Assembly: GCA_964431735.1 (NCBI GenBank)
Contig: CAYSLJ010000112.1
Location: 1-23,963, forward strand
Direction of reading: 5' to 3'
DNA length: 23,963 nt
Source of the DNA: CALARM01 sp964431735
GTDB taxonomy: Bacteria; Vulcanimicrobiota; SpSt-956; JAKJGF01
The notes under the pieces: generated by a model
What the model was told of the DNA's origin: nothing
Databases searched by the model: none
The model's input: the letters and a program-made list of their open reading frames with translations, nothing else
Part shown: piece by piece, positions 7,175-14,342 of the stretch
How positions within the stretch are numbered: the stretch's first letter is position 1
Layout: each line of letters starts with the position of its first letter
Made by a program: the position numbers and the translations under genes

Positions 7175-7204
7175 TATATATCACGACAATTTAAAAAAAG
7201 TAAA
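7175..7204 (-). promoter_or_regulatory. Conserved promoter of Met-rich gene 4
   Basis: -35 TTTACT (7204-7199), 18-bp spacer ending TGTCGTGA, -10 TATATA (7180-7175). The rest of the 7126-7434 gap holds a dispersed repeat (7234-7282), a small CTGCGT/ACGCAG hairpin near 7308-7328 and a short tandem-repeat block near 7380-7410. Confidence 0.75.
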
Positions 7205-7233
7205 TAGGTCTTATATATATTTTTTTATTTTTA

Positions 7234-7282
7234 ACTATAGTTTTGCACTTTTTTTAAAGATTATAATTTCTTACATAGTTGA
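7234..7282 (+). repeat. 48-49-bp dispersed repeat, copy 1
   Basis: Starts ACTATAGTTTTGCACTTTTT and ends TTTCTTACATAGTTGA. The reverse complement of 20412-20459 matches it except around a short A/T tract in the middle. It is intergenic, about 30 bp upstream of the -35 of Met-rich gene 4. Confidence 0.8.
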
Positions 7283-7434
7283 ATAAAATAATGTGTTTTA
7301 ATATAAGCTGCGTAAAAGCACCACGCAGAGATTTGTCGGTTATAATTTGACAAACCAGTGGTATAATAAGGATTTTACTTACTTTTCACTATTCGCCATT
7401 CACTTTTAGCGGATTAAATGATAAAATATAACCT

Positions 7435-9057
7435 ATGAAAAATAAAATCATTTTAATAAATTACAACGGTCTTTCTACGGAACTGTTCAGTCTTATGCCT
7501 GACAATGGCCTTGCCACACTGGCATCATTTCTTAATTCTATCGGGTATGAACCTTTAATTCTAGATTATGTTACAACCGTTATATTCAGGACATTCTTTA
7601 CGGAAAAAACAAAAGGAATAATAAAAGAAATTTACAGATTGAATAACAACCTATACGAAGATAACGCTATAAAGAAAATGAATGACCTGAAAGTGGTTTT
7701 CAATGACATTATAAAAGAAACAGAATATAAAATAGCAGAGGAATTAATAAGATATATAAAAAAATACAATTCACCTCTTATCGGTTTTAAACTATGGGAA
7801 GGGGCAGGCTTTCACGGTTCAGTCAGGATTGCAGAAGAAATAAAAAAACATCTGCCACAGGTGATAACTGTTGCAGGAGGCCCTCATGTGGACATGTATG
7901 ATACACATATACTGGACCATACCTATGGTTTTGATTTTCTTATATATGGAGAAGGGGAAATTGCTCTCGGTGAATTAATCGCATATTCTGAGGGTAAAAA
8001 AAATCTGGCAGCCATACCGAATCTTATATATAGAGACGGAACCACCATCAAGAAAAATCCCGTCCAGTTCATGAGTAATATAGAAGAAATTCCTCCTCCT
8101 CTTTATAATGAAGACATATATCCTGCTATGAAAGGAAACGAAAAAATAAAAGCTTTTCTTATAGAAGAAAGCCGTGGTTGCCCTAATAAATGTAAATTCT
8201 GCATACATCCCGGGAAAAGTGGTTCTGTATGGAGACATAAAAATCCGAAAAGAGTGGTCGATGAAATACAAAAATCTCCTTCTGTAACGGTAAGGTTAAC
8301 CGGCTCAAATCCACCTCCCGGACTACTTACATCTATATCGGAAGAAATACTCACGAGGCATCTTTCTATAAATTATTCTACCTTCGGCCATGCAAGGAAT
8401 TTTCCGTCAGAAAATTATAAGTTAATGAGAAAAGCAGGATGCAGGTCCATGGCTTTCGGTATAGAATCAGGGTCACAGTATATACTGGACAATTCTATAG
8501 GAAAAAATATTTCGACAGAACAGGCAAAATCTGCTCTGAAAGCATCAAAAGATGCAGGTATTTATACAATAGCAAGTGTTATAGTGCCTTCACCTTATGA
8601 TACGGAAGAAACCATAAAAGAAACCATGCAGTTTCTTTTAGATGCAAATCCTGACTCAGTAACGGCACAATTTGCCATACTCACACCCAATACGGAATGG
8701 TGGGAAAATGCGGAGAAATATGCTTTTCATTTTAAAGACAGAGAAGCTCTCAGGAAGAAACTCATGTTAAGAAACCCTCCGACCTTATTACCTGCTCCTC
8801 TGTGGGAAAGAATCCATTATAAATTAAATAATATGAATGACAGGGATATAATCAGGACAACAGGAACATTTATAAAAAAATTACAGAGTAATGGTATTAC
8901 ACATGGCATGAGCGATTTTCACACAATACTGGCCATTTCAGGTAAGAAAGAGATAAAAGATTTAAAAGAAAAGAGTGAAAAATCATTTATAGAAGGAGAT
9001 ATGGAGCAAATTATAGATATAGTAAGTACTATAAATGAAAATATTCTTAAGAAGTAG
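7435..9057 (+). CDS. B12-binding-domain radical SAM protein
   Basis: Residues 1-185 resemble a cobalamin-binding Rossmann-like domain: opening strand KIILINY, GGPH at 148-151 and YGEGE at 171-175. I do not see the classical DxHxxG cobalt-ligand motif, so binding may be base-off without that His. The radical-SAM core follows, with CPNKCKFC (Cys249, Cys253, Cys256). The 540-residue length is usual. Members do methylations, ring contractions and other C-H chemistry on peptides, lipids and antibiotics; the substrate cannot be read here. No clear ribosome site precedes ATG 7435, but the first strand requires this start. It is divergent from the Met-rich array, across 309 bp. Confidence 0.85.
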   Translation: MKNKIILINYNGLSTELFSLMPDNGLATLASFLNSIGYEPLILDYVTTVIFRTFFTEKTKGIIKEIYRLNNNLYEDNAIKKMNDLKVVFNDIIKETEYKIAEELIRYIKKYNSPLIGFKLWEGAGFHGSVRIAEEIKKHLPQVITVAGGPHVDMYDTHILDHTYGFDFLIYGEGEIALGELIAYSEGKKNLAAIPNLIYRDGTTIKKNPVQFMSNIEEIPPPLYNEDIYPAMKGNEKIKAFLIEESRGCPNKCKFCIHPGKSGSVWRHKNPKRVVDEIQKSPSVTVRLTGSNPPPGLLTSISEEILTRHLSINYSTFGHARNFPSENYKLMRKAGCRSMAFGIESGSQYILDNSIGKNISTEQAKSALKASKDAGIYTIASVIVPSPYDTEETIKETMQFLLDANPDSVTAQFAILTPNTEWWENAEKYAFHFKDREALRKKLMLRNPPTLLPAPLWERIHYKLNNMNDRDIIRTTGTFIKKLQSNGITHGMSDFHTILAISGKKEIKDLKEKSEKSFIEGDMEQIIDIVSTINENILKK

Positions 9058-9177
9058 AATTTATAGACGGAAGAACAGATAATTGAACTCATAAAAATGC
9101 TTGAAAAATTTGCTTGATTTAAAAAGGATATTGAATAAATAAATAGAAAATTTTAATTAGATAAAGTGAAAATAACA

Positions 9178-9207
9178 TGACTGCTCACCACTCACTATTT
9201 CTGAGCA
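9178..9207. repeat. Short tandem-repeat and hairpin remnant
   Basis: Degenerate CTCACCACTCACT units bounded by TGCTCA and TGAGCA, forming a small hairpin just before the ribosome site of the site-2 protease. Confidence 0.4.
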
Positions 9208-9222
9208 ATACGGAGTAAAAAA

Positions 9223-9900
9223 ATGGATCAAATCATATTAATAATAGTATTATTCCCTATCATATTGCTTTCTCTTATAATACATGAGGTTGCTCACGGG
9301 AAAATGGCTTTTTTCCGGGGAGATCCCAGTGCTTTTTATGAAAACAGATTATCTTTCAACCCTCTCTTACATCTGGATCCGATGGGTTCGCTCCTTATGG
9401 CGGGAACACTGTTTTTTTCCGTTATTGCTACAGCAGTAGCAGGAACGAATTTTATAGTCTGCCTCGGATGGGCAAAACCAGTTCCTGTAAGAGAAGAGAA
9501 TTTCTCCAATTCCCGGTTCGATCTTATACTTGTGTCACTTGCAGGTCCTGCAAGTAATTTTATCCTGGCTTTTCTTGCAGGTCTTCCTTTTCAAATTGGT
9601 CTTATGAGAGTGCCTCAGAATGATTTCTTTTCAGAAGGAATGTTATCACTGTTTTTATATCTTATTGTAAATGTAAATATAGTGCTTGGAATATTCAATC
9701 TCTTTCCCCTTCCGCCTCTGGACGGTTCAAAGATTTTGTCTGCTTTTCTTCCTGAAAAATACGAGCAGATGATAAAATTTCCATCCAGAAATACTATGAT
9801 AATAACTATGGTTGTAACGATATTACTCATAAACTGGGGAGGATTTTCAGAATTAATAAGATTTTTTATAAATTTATTTACCAGTATTTCAGGCAATTAA
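9223..9900 (+). CDS. Site-2 protease (M50) family membrane metalloprotease
   Basis: Intramembrane zinc protease of the short M50 (S2P-like) group, with no PDZ domain. Zinc ligands: HEVAH (His21, Glu22, His25) in the first membrane segment and Asp167 in PLPPLDGSKI. GWAKPVPV (82-89) and SLAGPASNF (105-113) are typical of the group. About five hydrophobic segments are visible (roughly 3-22, 53-75, 98-120, 138-160, 190-208). The 225-residue length fits. ATG start with GGAG. The same order of site-2 protease followed by scpA and scpB is common in bacteria. The substrate is unknown. Confidence 0.9.
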   Translation: MDQIILIIVLFPIILLSLIIHEVAHGKMAFFRGDPSAFYENRLSFNPLLHLDPMGSLLMAGTLFFSVIATAVAGTNFIVCLGWAKPVPVREENFSNSRFDLILVSLAGPASNFILAFLAGLPFQIGLMRVPQNDFFSEGMLSLFLYLIVNVNIVLGIFNLFPLPPLDGSKILSAFLPEKYEQMIKFPSRNTMIITMVVTILLINWGGFSELIRFFINLFTSISGN

Positions 9901-9951
9901 TGATATGAGAAGTGACACAATAAAACCAAAATATATAAATGATCTTCTCCT

Positions 9952-9979
9952 GTCACGGGTTACGGGTTACGCATCACGA
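9952..9979. repeat. GTCACGGGTTACG tandem-repeat block before scpA
   Basis: Three to four degenerate heptamers of the TCACGGGTTACG type end 10 nt before the scpA ATG. An in-frame ATG further upstream (9939) would make the repeat coding, which is unlikely. Confidence 0.65.
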
Positions 9980-9989
9980 AAGGTTAATT

Positions 9990-10712
9990 ATGAGTTACAA
10001 TGTAAAATTAGAAATCTTTGAAGGCCCTATGGATCTGTTGCTCCATCTGGTAAAAAAAGAAGAAATAGATATATATAAAATTTCCGTATCAAAGATAATA
10101 GATGAATATTTAAATTACATATCTCTTATGAAGGAACTGGATATAAATATTGCCAGTGAATTTCTGGTCATGGCATCGACACTTCTGGAATTAAAATCAA
10201 AGTTAATACTTCCTCCTCCTCCTGAAATACTCAGGGCAGAAGAATCTTATGATGAAGATACCATAAACACGCCTGAAGATCTGCTGAACAAAATAGTGGA
10301 ATATCAAAAATTCAAAGAAATAGGAGAACTCCTGAGTGAACTGGAAAAAACAGAGAAAAAATATTTTCCGAGACCTGTGGCGAAATCAGAGGAGGAGGAA
10401 GAAAAAAAATTTTCAGAACTTTCAGTAGACGACCTGGTCATCGCCCTTCAAAATATGCTTAAAAGAAAAAATGAAAAGGTAAAAACCAGAATTTTACAGA
10501 GAGAAATTGTAACAGTGGAAGAAATGAAATCTTTCATAAAAGATAAATTGAAATCAACAGCAGAATTTGATTTCTTAGATTTATTTACAGAGGGCACAGG
10601 AAAGATCAGAATAATAACCGGTTTCATAGCACTTCTGGAACTTATACTTGAGAAAAAATTAAGAGTAAAACAGGAAAAAAGATTTGATAATATATGGATC
10701 TATTCGAAATAA
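9990..10712 (+). CDS. scpA: Segregation and condensation protein A
   Basis: Kleisin subunit that bridges SMC heads in the bacterial condensin complex. The diagnostic N-terminus YNVKLEIFEGPMDLLLHLVK is present, followed by an acidic middle region and the C-terminal winged-helix part that contacts SMC. I chose ATG 9990 (240 residues) rather than 9939 because conservation begins at MSYNVKL, AAAGG lies at the right distance, and the upstream stretch is intergenic tandem repeat. It overlaps scpB by 19 bp, implying translational coupling. Confidence 0.95.
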   Translation: MSYNVKLEIFEGPMDLLLHLVKKEEIDIYKISVSKIIDEYLNYISLMKELDINIASEFLVMASTLLELKSKLILPPPPEILRAEESYDEDTINTPEDLLNKIVEYQKFKEIGELLSELEKTEKKYFPRPVAKSEEEEEKKFSELSVDDLVIALQNMLKRKNEKVKTRILQREIVTVEEMKSFIKDKLKSTAEFDFLDLFTEGTGKIRIITGFIALLELILEKKLRVKQEKRFDNIWIYSK

Positions 10713-11215
10713 GCGAAAAATATTCAAAAATAATAGAAGCAATATTATTTGCTTCTCCCTGTCCGGTTCATATACATAATATTGCAGAAATTATAGAACT
10801 GTCAGAAGAAATAGTAAGAGAAATTCTCCAGAAAATGAAGGAAGATTATAAAGACAGAGGTATGAATATCCGTGAAATAGCTGACGGAATAGAAATGTGT
10901 ACAAACCCTTCCCTTCATAATTATATAGAAAAAATGCACAAGGTCACTGCCAGTTCAAACCTTTCGAAAGCAGCGCTGGAAACTCTTGCCATAATTGCAT
11001 ATAATCAGCCCATAACAAGAGCAGAGATAGAAGAAATCAGAGGCGTAAGAACGGCAAAAATAATCTCAACCCTTCTTGAGGGGAAATTGATACGTATTGC
11101 AGGGAAATCGGATAAAGCAGGCAGGGCGTTCGTCTATGGCACAACAAAACAGTTCCTCAGACATTTTGGAATAAAATCACTGGACGAACTGCCTGATATT
11201 AAGAATTTTAAATAA
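10694..11215 (+). CDS. scpB: Segregation and condensation protein B
   Basis: ScpB dimer partner of ScpA in the SMC condensin. Two winged-helix domains are recognisable: IIEAILFASPCPVHI near the start, and the very conserved LETLAIIAYNQPITRAEIEE (about residues 96-115) followed by IRGV and GRAFVYGTT. 173 residues, usual length. The start overlaps the end of scpA. No clear terminator follows; a tandem-repeat block begins at the stop codon. Confidence 0.95.
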   Translation: MDLFEISEKYSKIIEAILFASPCPVHIHNIAEIIELSEEIVREILQKMKEDYKDRGMNIREIADGIEMCTNPSLHNYIEKMHKVTASSNLSKAALETLAIIAYNQPITRAEIEEIRGVRTAKIISTLLEGKLIRIAGKSDKAGRAFVYGTTKQFLRHFGIKSLDELPDIKNFK

Positions 11216-11268
11216 GTGAGTCATAAAAAGTGAAGAGTGAAGAGTGAAGAGTGAAGAGTGAAAAAGTT
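11215..11268. repeat. GAAGAGT heptamer tandem repeat
   Basis: Four to five consecutive units of GTGAAGA directly after the scpB stop codon, with degenerate flanking units. Confidence 0.8.
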
Positions 11269-11297
11269 AGTCGCAGGGACGTTTAAATAAACGCCAA

Positions 11298-11326
11298 TTA
11301 CGCATCACACGTCACGCGTTACGCTC
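11298..11326. repeat. ACGCGT-type tandem-repeat block ending the kinase gene
   Basis: Degenerate units of the ATTACGCATCACACGTCACG type. The TAA stop codon of the kinase gene (11319-11321) falls inside. Confidence 0.65.
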
Positions 11327-12596
11327 CTACAGGCAGTTTCACAGTAAAGATTGTCCCCTTGCCAGCTTCGCTTAGAACTTCAATAGTGCCTCCATGGCTT
11401 TTTATTATCTTATAAGAAAGGCTTAAACCGAGTCCCATTCCCTTACCTACATCTTTTGTAGTAAAAAAGGGATCAAATATTTTTTCTAAATTTACCTCTG
11501 ATATACCGCAGCCATTATCTTCTATAATGGTAACAATCCATGATTGTTCTTCAAAGGTTTTAATCCTTACCTCTCCATGACCGTTCAATGCCTGAATGGC
11601 ATTTATCAACAGGTTCATAAAAACCTGGTTTAACTGCCTGGGATGACATTTTATAAAAGGCAGTTCTCCGTATTCTTCAATGACTGTTATACCATGTTTT
11701 ACCTCATGGCGTAACATATTCAGGGTAGAACGAATACCGTTGTTAAGATCATAATCTTCAAGTTCCGGCTTATCAAGACGGGAAAATTCCTTCAGATCCT
11801 TCACTATTGATTTAATTCTATCAGTACCTTCAAGAGAATCATTTATAAGGTTTTTCAAATCGTCCATTATATAATCAATCTGAAATTTTTGTTTAAGAGC
11901 CGACAGTTTAGAAGTATTATCAGAAGATAGTGAAAATTCTTCCAGGTTCTGAAAAAATTCTTTTAAATTCTTAATATAGGTTTTAAAAACCTGAAGATTG
12001 GAATTAACAAAACCGTTGGGATTGTTTATTTCATGGGCTATTCCTGCGGCAAGAATGCCCAGGGAAGCCATCTTGGCAGATTGAACCAGCTGGGCCTGAG
12101 TTTCTTCAAGCTCTTTTATCTTATCCTGAAGAAGAATGTTTATTCTTTCCAGTTCTTTCTGATATCTGGCAATTCTTTCTGCTTCAATAAGTTTTTCCTG
12201 GGTAAGCTTAAGCTTGACCAGATTTTTTATTTTCAATGGCAGAAGAAATCTTATATCATCATGCCTGAGGGGCTTTGTAAAATAATCGGCCACACCTAAT
12301 TTCAAACAGTCTTCTATATCGCTGATTCTGCTGAGAGCACTCAACACTATAACAGGTATGATTGTAAGAGAAGGAACTTCTCTCATAGATTTGAGCGTAT
12401 CAAAACCGCTCATAACAGGCATCATTAAATCAAGGATAACAAGATCGATTTTTTCTTTTTTTAAAATCTCAAGTGTATCGTAACCGTTCGAGGCCTCGAA
12501 GAATCTATAGCTATCTCTGTCAAGTATGGCTTTGAGTAACATTCTTATAGAAGAATCATCATCTACAATCAATATTGTTTCCTGCAAAACAACCAC
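11319..12596 (-). CDS. Soluble receiver-histidine kinase hybrid
   Basis: Two-component protein with an N-terminal receiver domain (1-125: acidic pair 12-14, phospho-acceptor Asp56 in VILDLMMP, Lys108), a coiled-coil linker (130-175), the HisKA phosphorylated His188 in AHEINNP, and a HATPase with N-box Asn328/Asn332, DNGCGI at 360-365, FDPFFTT and GMGLGLS (386-392). No membrane segment, so it is cytoplasmic and probably relays signals from another kinase. The longest frame starts at GTG (12596), but TTG 12587 with AGGGTGG five bases upstream is at least as good, giving 422 residues. No separate partner regulator is nearby. Confidence 0.9.
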   Translation of the reverse strand: MVVLQETILIVDDDSSIRMLLKAILDRDSYRFFEASNGYDTLEILKKEKIDLVILDLMMPVMSGFDTLKSMREVPSLTIIPVIVLSALSRISDIEDCLKLGVADYFTKPLRHDDIRFLLPLKIKNLVKLKLTQEKLIEAERIARYQKELERINILLQDKIKELEETQAQLVQSAKMASLGILAAGIAHEINNPNGFVNSNLQVFKTYIKNLKEFFQNLEEFSLSSDNTSKLSALKQKFQIDYIMDDLKNLINDSLEGTDRIKSIVKDLKEFSRLDKPELEDYDLNNGIRSTLNMLRHEVKHGITVIEEYGELPFIKCHPRQLNQVFMNLLINAIQALNGHGEVRIKTFEEQSWIVTIIEDNGCGISEVNLEKIFDPFFTTKDVGKGMGLGLSLSYKIIKSHGGTIEVLSEAGKGTIFTVKLPVGA

Positions 12597-12599
12597 CCT

Positions 12600-12632
12600 T
12601 TAATGCGTGATGCGTGACGTGAGATTTGCTTT
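12600..12632. repeat. ATGCGTGATGCGTGACG tandem-repeat block
   Basis: Three degenerate heptamers immediately upstream of the kinase ribosome site. Confidence 0.6.
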
Positions 12633-12646
12633 ATCAGGTCACTATA

Positions 12647-12692
12647 AAAAAATCGGCTATCAATAGAGAAATCTGTTGATAGCCGATTTTTT
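12647..12692 (-). terminator. Rho-independent terminator after secG
   Basis: A perfect 17-bp inverted repeat (12647-12663 and 12676-12692) with GGCTATCAA/TTGATAGCC and A/T runs on both sides. It starts 4 nt after the secG stop codon. It looks able to act in both directions. Confidence 0.9.
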
Positions 12693-12695
12693 CAA

Positions 12696-13046
12696 CTAAA
12701 GTCCTACTATACTTATTATAGTGGATAATACGAGAAAAGCTATGGCAAGGCCAGTAGTTATCTGATTCAGTTTATCTTCCAGAGATTTAACTCCTTTTCC
12801 CTTAAATACTGACTCAGCCCTTCCTCCAAGTGTACCTGAAAGGCCTTCACTTTTTGTAGTCTGAGATAGAATTGTAAATACAAGGCATGCTGAAATAATA
12901 AAATATACTACAAGTAACAGTATCATAACAGGGTTAATATTTGTAGCTGTCCCCGGAACTTTAACACTCTGCACTACAGGATCTGCTGCGGGAGCCGGAA
13001 CCTGGGCAAGTGTTAACAGTAAACTATTGATAAATTGATAGAACAA
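12696..13046 (-). CDS. secG: Preprotein translocase subunit SecG
   Basis: SecG auxiliary subunit of the SecYEG translocon. Two membrane helices (about 39-62 and 94-115) flank a loop with GLSGTLGGRAESVFKGKG, the family signature. The N-terminal extension (1-38, Pro/Ala-rich) is longer than usual and includes another hydrophobic stretch. The start is TTG, with GAGG very close and AGGAGG further upstream. An upstream GTG is blocked by an in-frame TAG. A later start is possible. Own promoter and terminator. Confidence 0.88.
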   Translation of the reverse strand: MFYQFINSLLLTLAQVPAPAADPVVQSVKVPGTATNINPVMILLLVVYFIISACLVFTILSQTTKSEGLSGTLGGRAESVFKGKGVKSLEDKLNQITTGLAIAFLVLSTIISIVGL

Positions 13047-13089
13047 TCGCCTCTACACCTCCTAAAACCTGAATTCATTTTAAATGTCT

Positions 13090-13118
13090 ATGTTACCACA
13101 AATTTAAAATAAAATCAA
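13090..13118 (-). promoter_or_regulatory. Predicted secG promoter
   Basis: On the minus strand: -35 TTGATT (13118-13113), 17-bp spacer, -10 TAACAT (13095-13090), in an A/T-rich gap about 45 nt before the secG start. Confidence 0.5.
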
Positions 13119-13144
13119 TTTTTTTTAAAATTTTTTATTAAAGT

Positions 13145-14251
13145 TTACTCTGCAAGATAATACTTTAAAACCTTTACTACATATTTATTATCAGAGTCTA
13201 TATTCAGTTTCGGTATTATAGTTTTCACAATAAAATCATTGGGACTTGAATTTACCTGAGGTATAAAATCCATGCCGTCAAGGTCTTCCTTGTTTACATC
13301 AAAGGATAGAGGTTTAACACTGGCTATTGCTACAAGAGATTCAAGACCCGGTGTTCCTGACATTTCGTATTCCCATGGCTGAGCTGTCTGTTCCGGCGGA
13401 ATTTTATAAAGGCGCGATGCCGTTAAATAATTGTCCTTCTGCATCCTGTTAGGATATACAAGAAGAACAGTTCCGTCAGCCTGAATACAATAAATAGTAA
13501 TATAACAATTTTCACTTGCTCTGAAACTTATAAACATTTTATCTTTCTGATGATAGGTAGAGAACTCTCCCCTGTCTACAGATAGATCAAGTATATTATT
13601 CCACCCTGTGGTTTTCGCAGTCATGTCACCTGAAAATAATCTGGAAGAAGGATCTGTCTCATCAGGTCTCACATTCACATATTCAGGAGTCGGTGTGGAT
13701 ACAGGGGTTGGCATGAGAGGAACCGGAGTGGATTTATTTTCGGGAGTAGCTGCCGGCACAGGTGTTGCAAAAGCTGTTTCTTCAGGTATCCATTTTCCCC
13801 CGGTAATTTTGTAATGTAGTCTGTTGGCAAGCTGATGGGCAAAATAAAATATATCACTTCTGGGGCCTTCCACATTATCGGAGAATCTTATCTGACTCGT
13901 TTTAACATTGGAAACCCAGGCTCTCAGACTTATTTTATTCCCGTCTATAGTATAACTTCCCGATATAATCTCATCAGCCCCTTCTGCGGCACCGAAATCT
14001 ATAGCATCATTCGGATCTACGAGAGCCATTTCCCTTCTGGCAAGTTCATCCAGAATATTATCAAAATGAAGCCTGTCTACAAGTTTAACCTGACCTGATT
14101 TTGCAAGATCTGCCATAAGCATTTCGGCAAGTTCAAAAGAAAGTTTCTGGTCTGCCCCTTTAAAAGGAACTACCGTATATCTTGCCTCTTCCGATAAAAC
14201 CATACATGGAATTAAGATAATCAATAATACGAGTAAAAATTTAAATTTCAT
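13145..14251 (-). CDS. Secreted CsgG-like/DUF4384 protein
   Basis: A signal peptide (1-20) is followed by a domain (22-150) resembling the nucleotide-free CsgG/FlgO/TolB-N group: paired ELAEMLMADL helix and KLVDRLHFDNILDEL, then GAAEGADEIISGSY. A Pro/Thr-rich linker follows (158-195), and then a DUF4384-like segment (about 225-315) with ISFRASENCYITIYCIQADG and LLVYPNR. DUF4384 often accompanies bacterial caspase-domain proteins, and the gene just upstream is one, 79 nt away on the same strand, so the two probably act together in the envelope. ATG start with AGGAGG. Its start region is duplicated upstream. Exact role unknown. Confidence 0.75.
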   Translation of the reverse strand: MKFKFLLVLLIILIPCMVLSEEARYTVVPFKGADQKLSFELAEMLMADLAKSGQVKLVDRLHFDNILDELARREMALVDPNDAIDFGAAEGADEIISGSYTIDGNKISLRAWVSNVKTSQIRFSDNVEGPRSDIFYFAHQLANRLHYKITGGKWIPEETAFATPVPAATPENKSTPVPLMPTPVSTPTPEYVNVRPDETDPSSRLFSGDMTAKTTGWNNILDLSVDRGEFSTYHQKDKMFISFRASENCYITIYCIQADGTVLLVYPNRMQKDNYLTASRLYKIPPEQTAQPWEYEMSGTPGLESLVAIASVKPLSFDVNKEDLDGMDFIPQVNSSPNDFIVKTIIPKLNIDSDNKYVVKVLKYYLAE

Positions 14252-14274
14252 AAATAAACCTCCTATTCACCTGT
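14246..14274. repeat. Duplicated translation-start segment, copy 1
   Basis: This 29-bp segment holds the ATG and AGGAGG of the DUF4384 gene. A nearly identical copy lies at 14315-14342, 69 bp away. Confidence 0.8.
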
Positions 14275-14320
14275 ACACAGTAGAGGCATACAGGATAGAA
14301 TCTACAGATAGACGTTTCAT
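14267..14320 (-). other. Possible 17-codon leader ORF before the DUF4384 gene
   Basis: ATG at 14320 with AGAAGG upstream opens a 17-residue frame that ends 15 nt before the DUF4384 start, so translational coupling is possible. It arises from the duplicated start segment and may be only a by-product of it. Confidence 0.3.
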
Positions 14321-14342
14321 AAATAACCTTCTATTCACCTGT
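14315..14342. repeat. Duplicated translation-start segment, copy 2
   Basis: 28 bp matching 14246-14274 with about two changes and one gap. It includes the stop codon of the caspase gene and the start of the 17-codon ORF. Confidence 0.8.

Noticed and set aside
7347..7367. TTGACA and TATAAT as promoter of the B12 radical SAM gene
   Set aside because: Only 9 bp separate the hexamers, too short for a sigma-70 promoter.
9939..9989. Upstream ATG start for scpA
   Set aside because: The added residues come from a tandem-repeat block, no conservation is expected there, and ATG 9990 has a good ribosome site and the family N-terminus.
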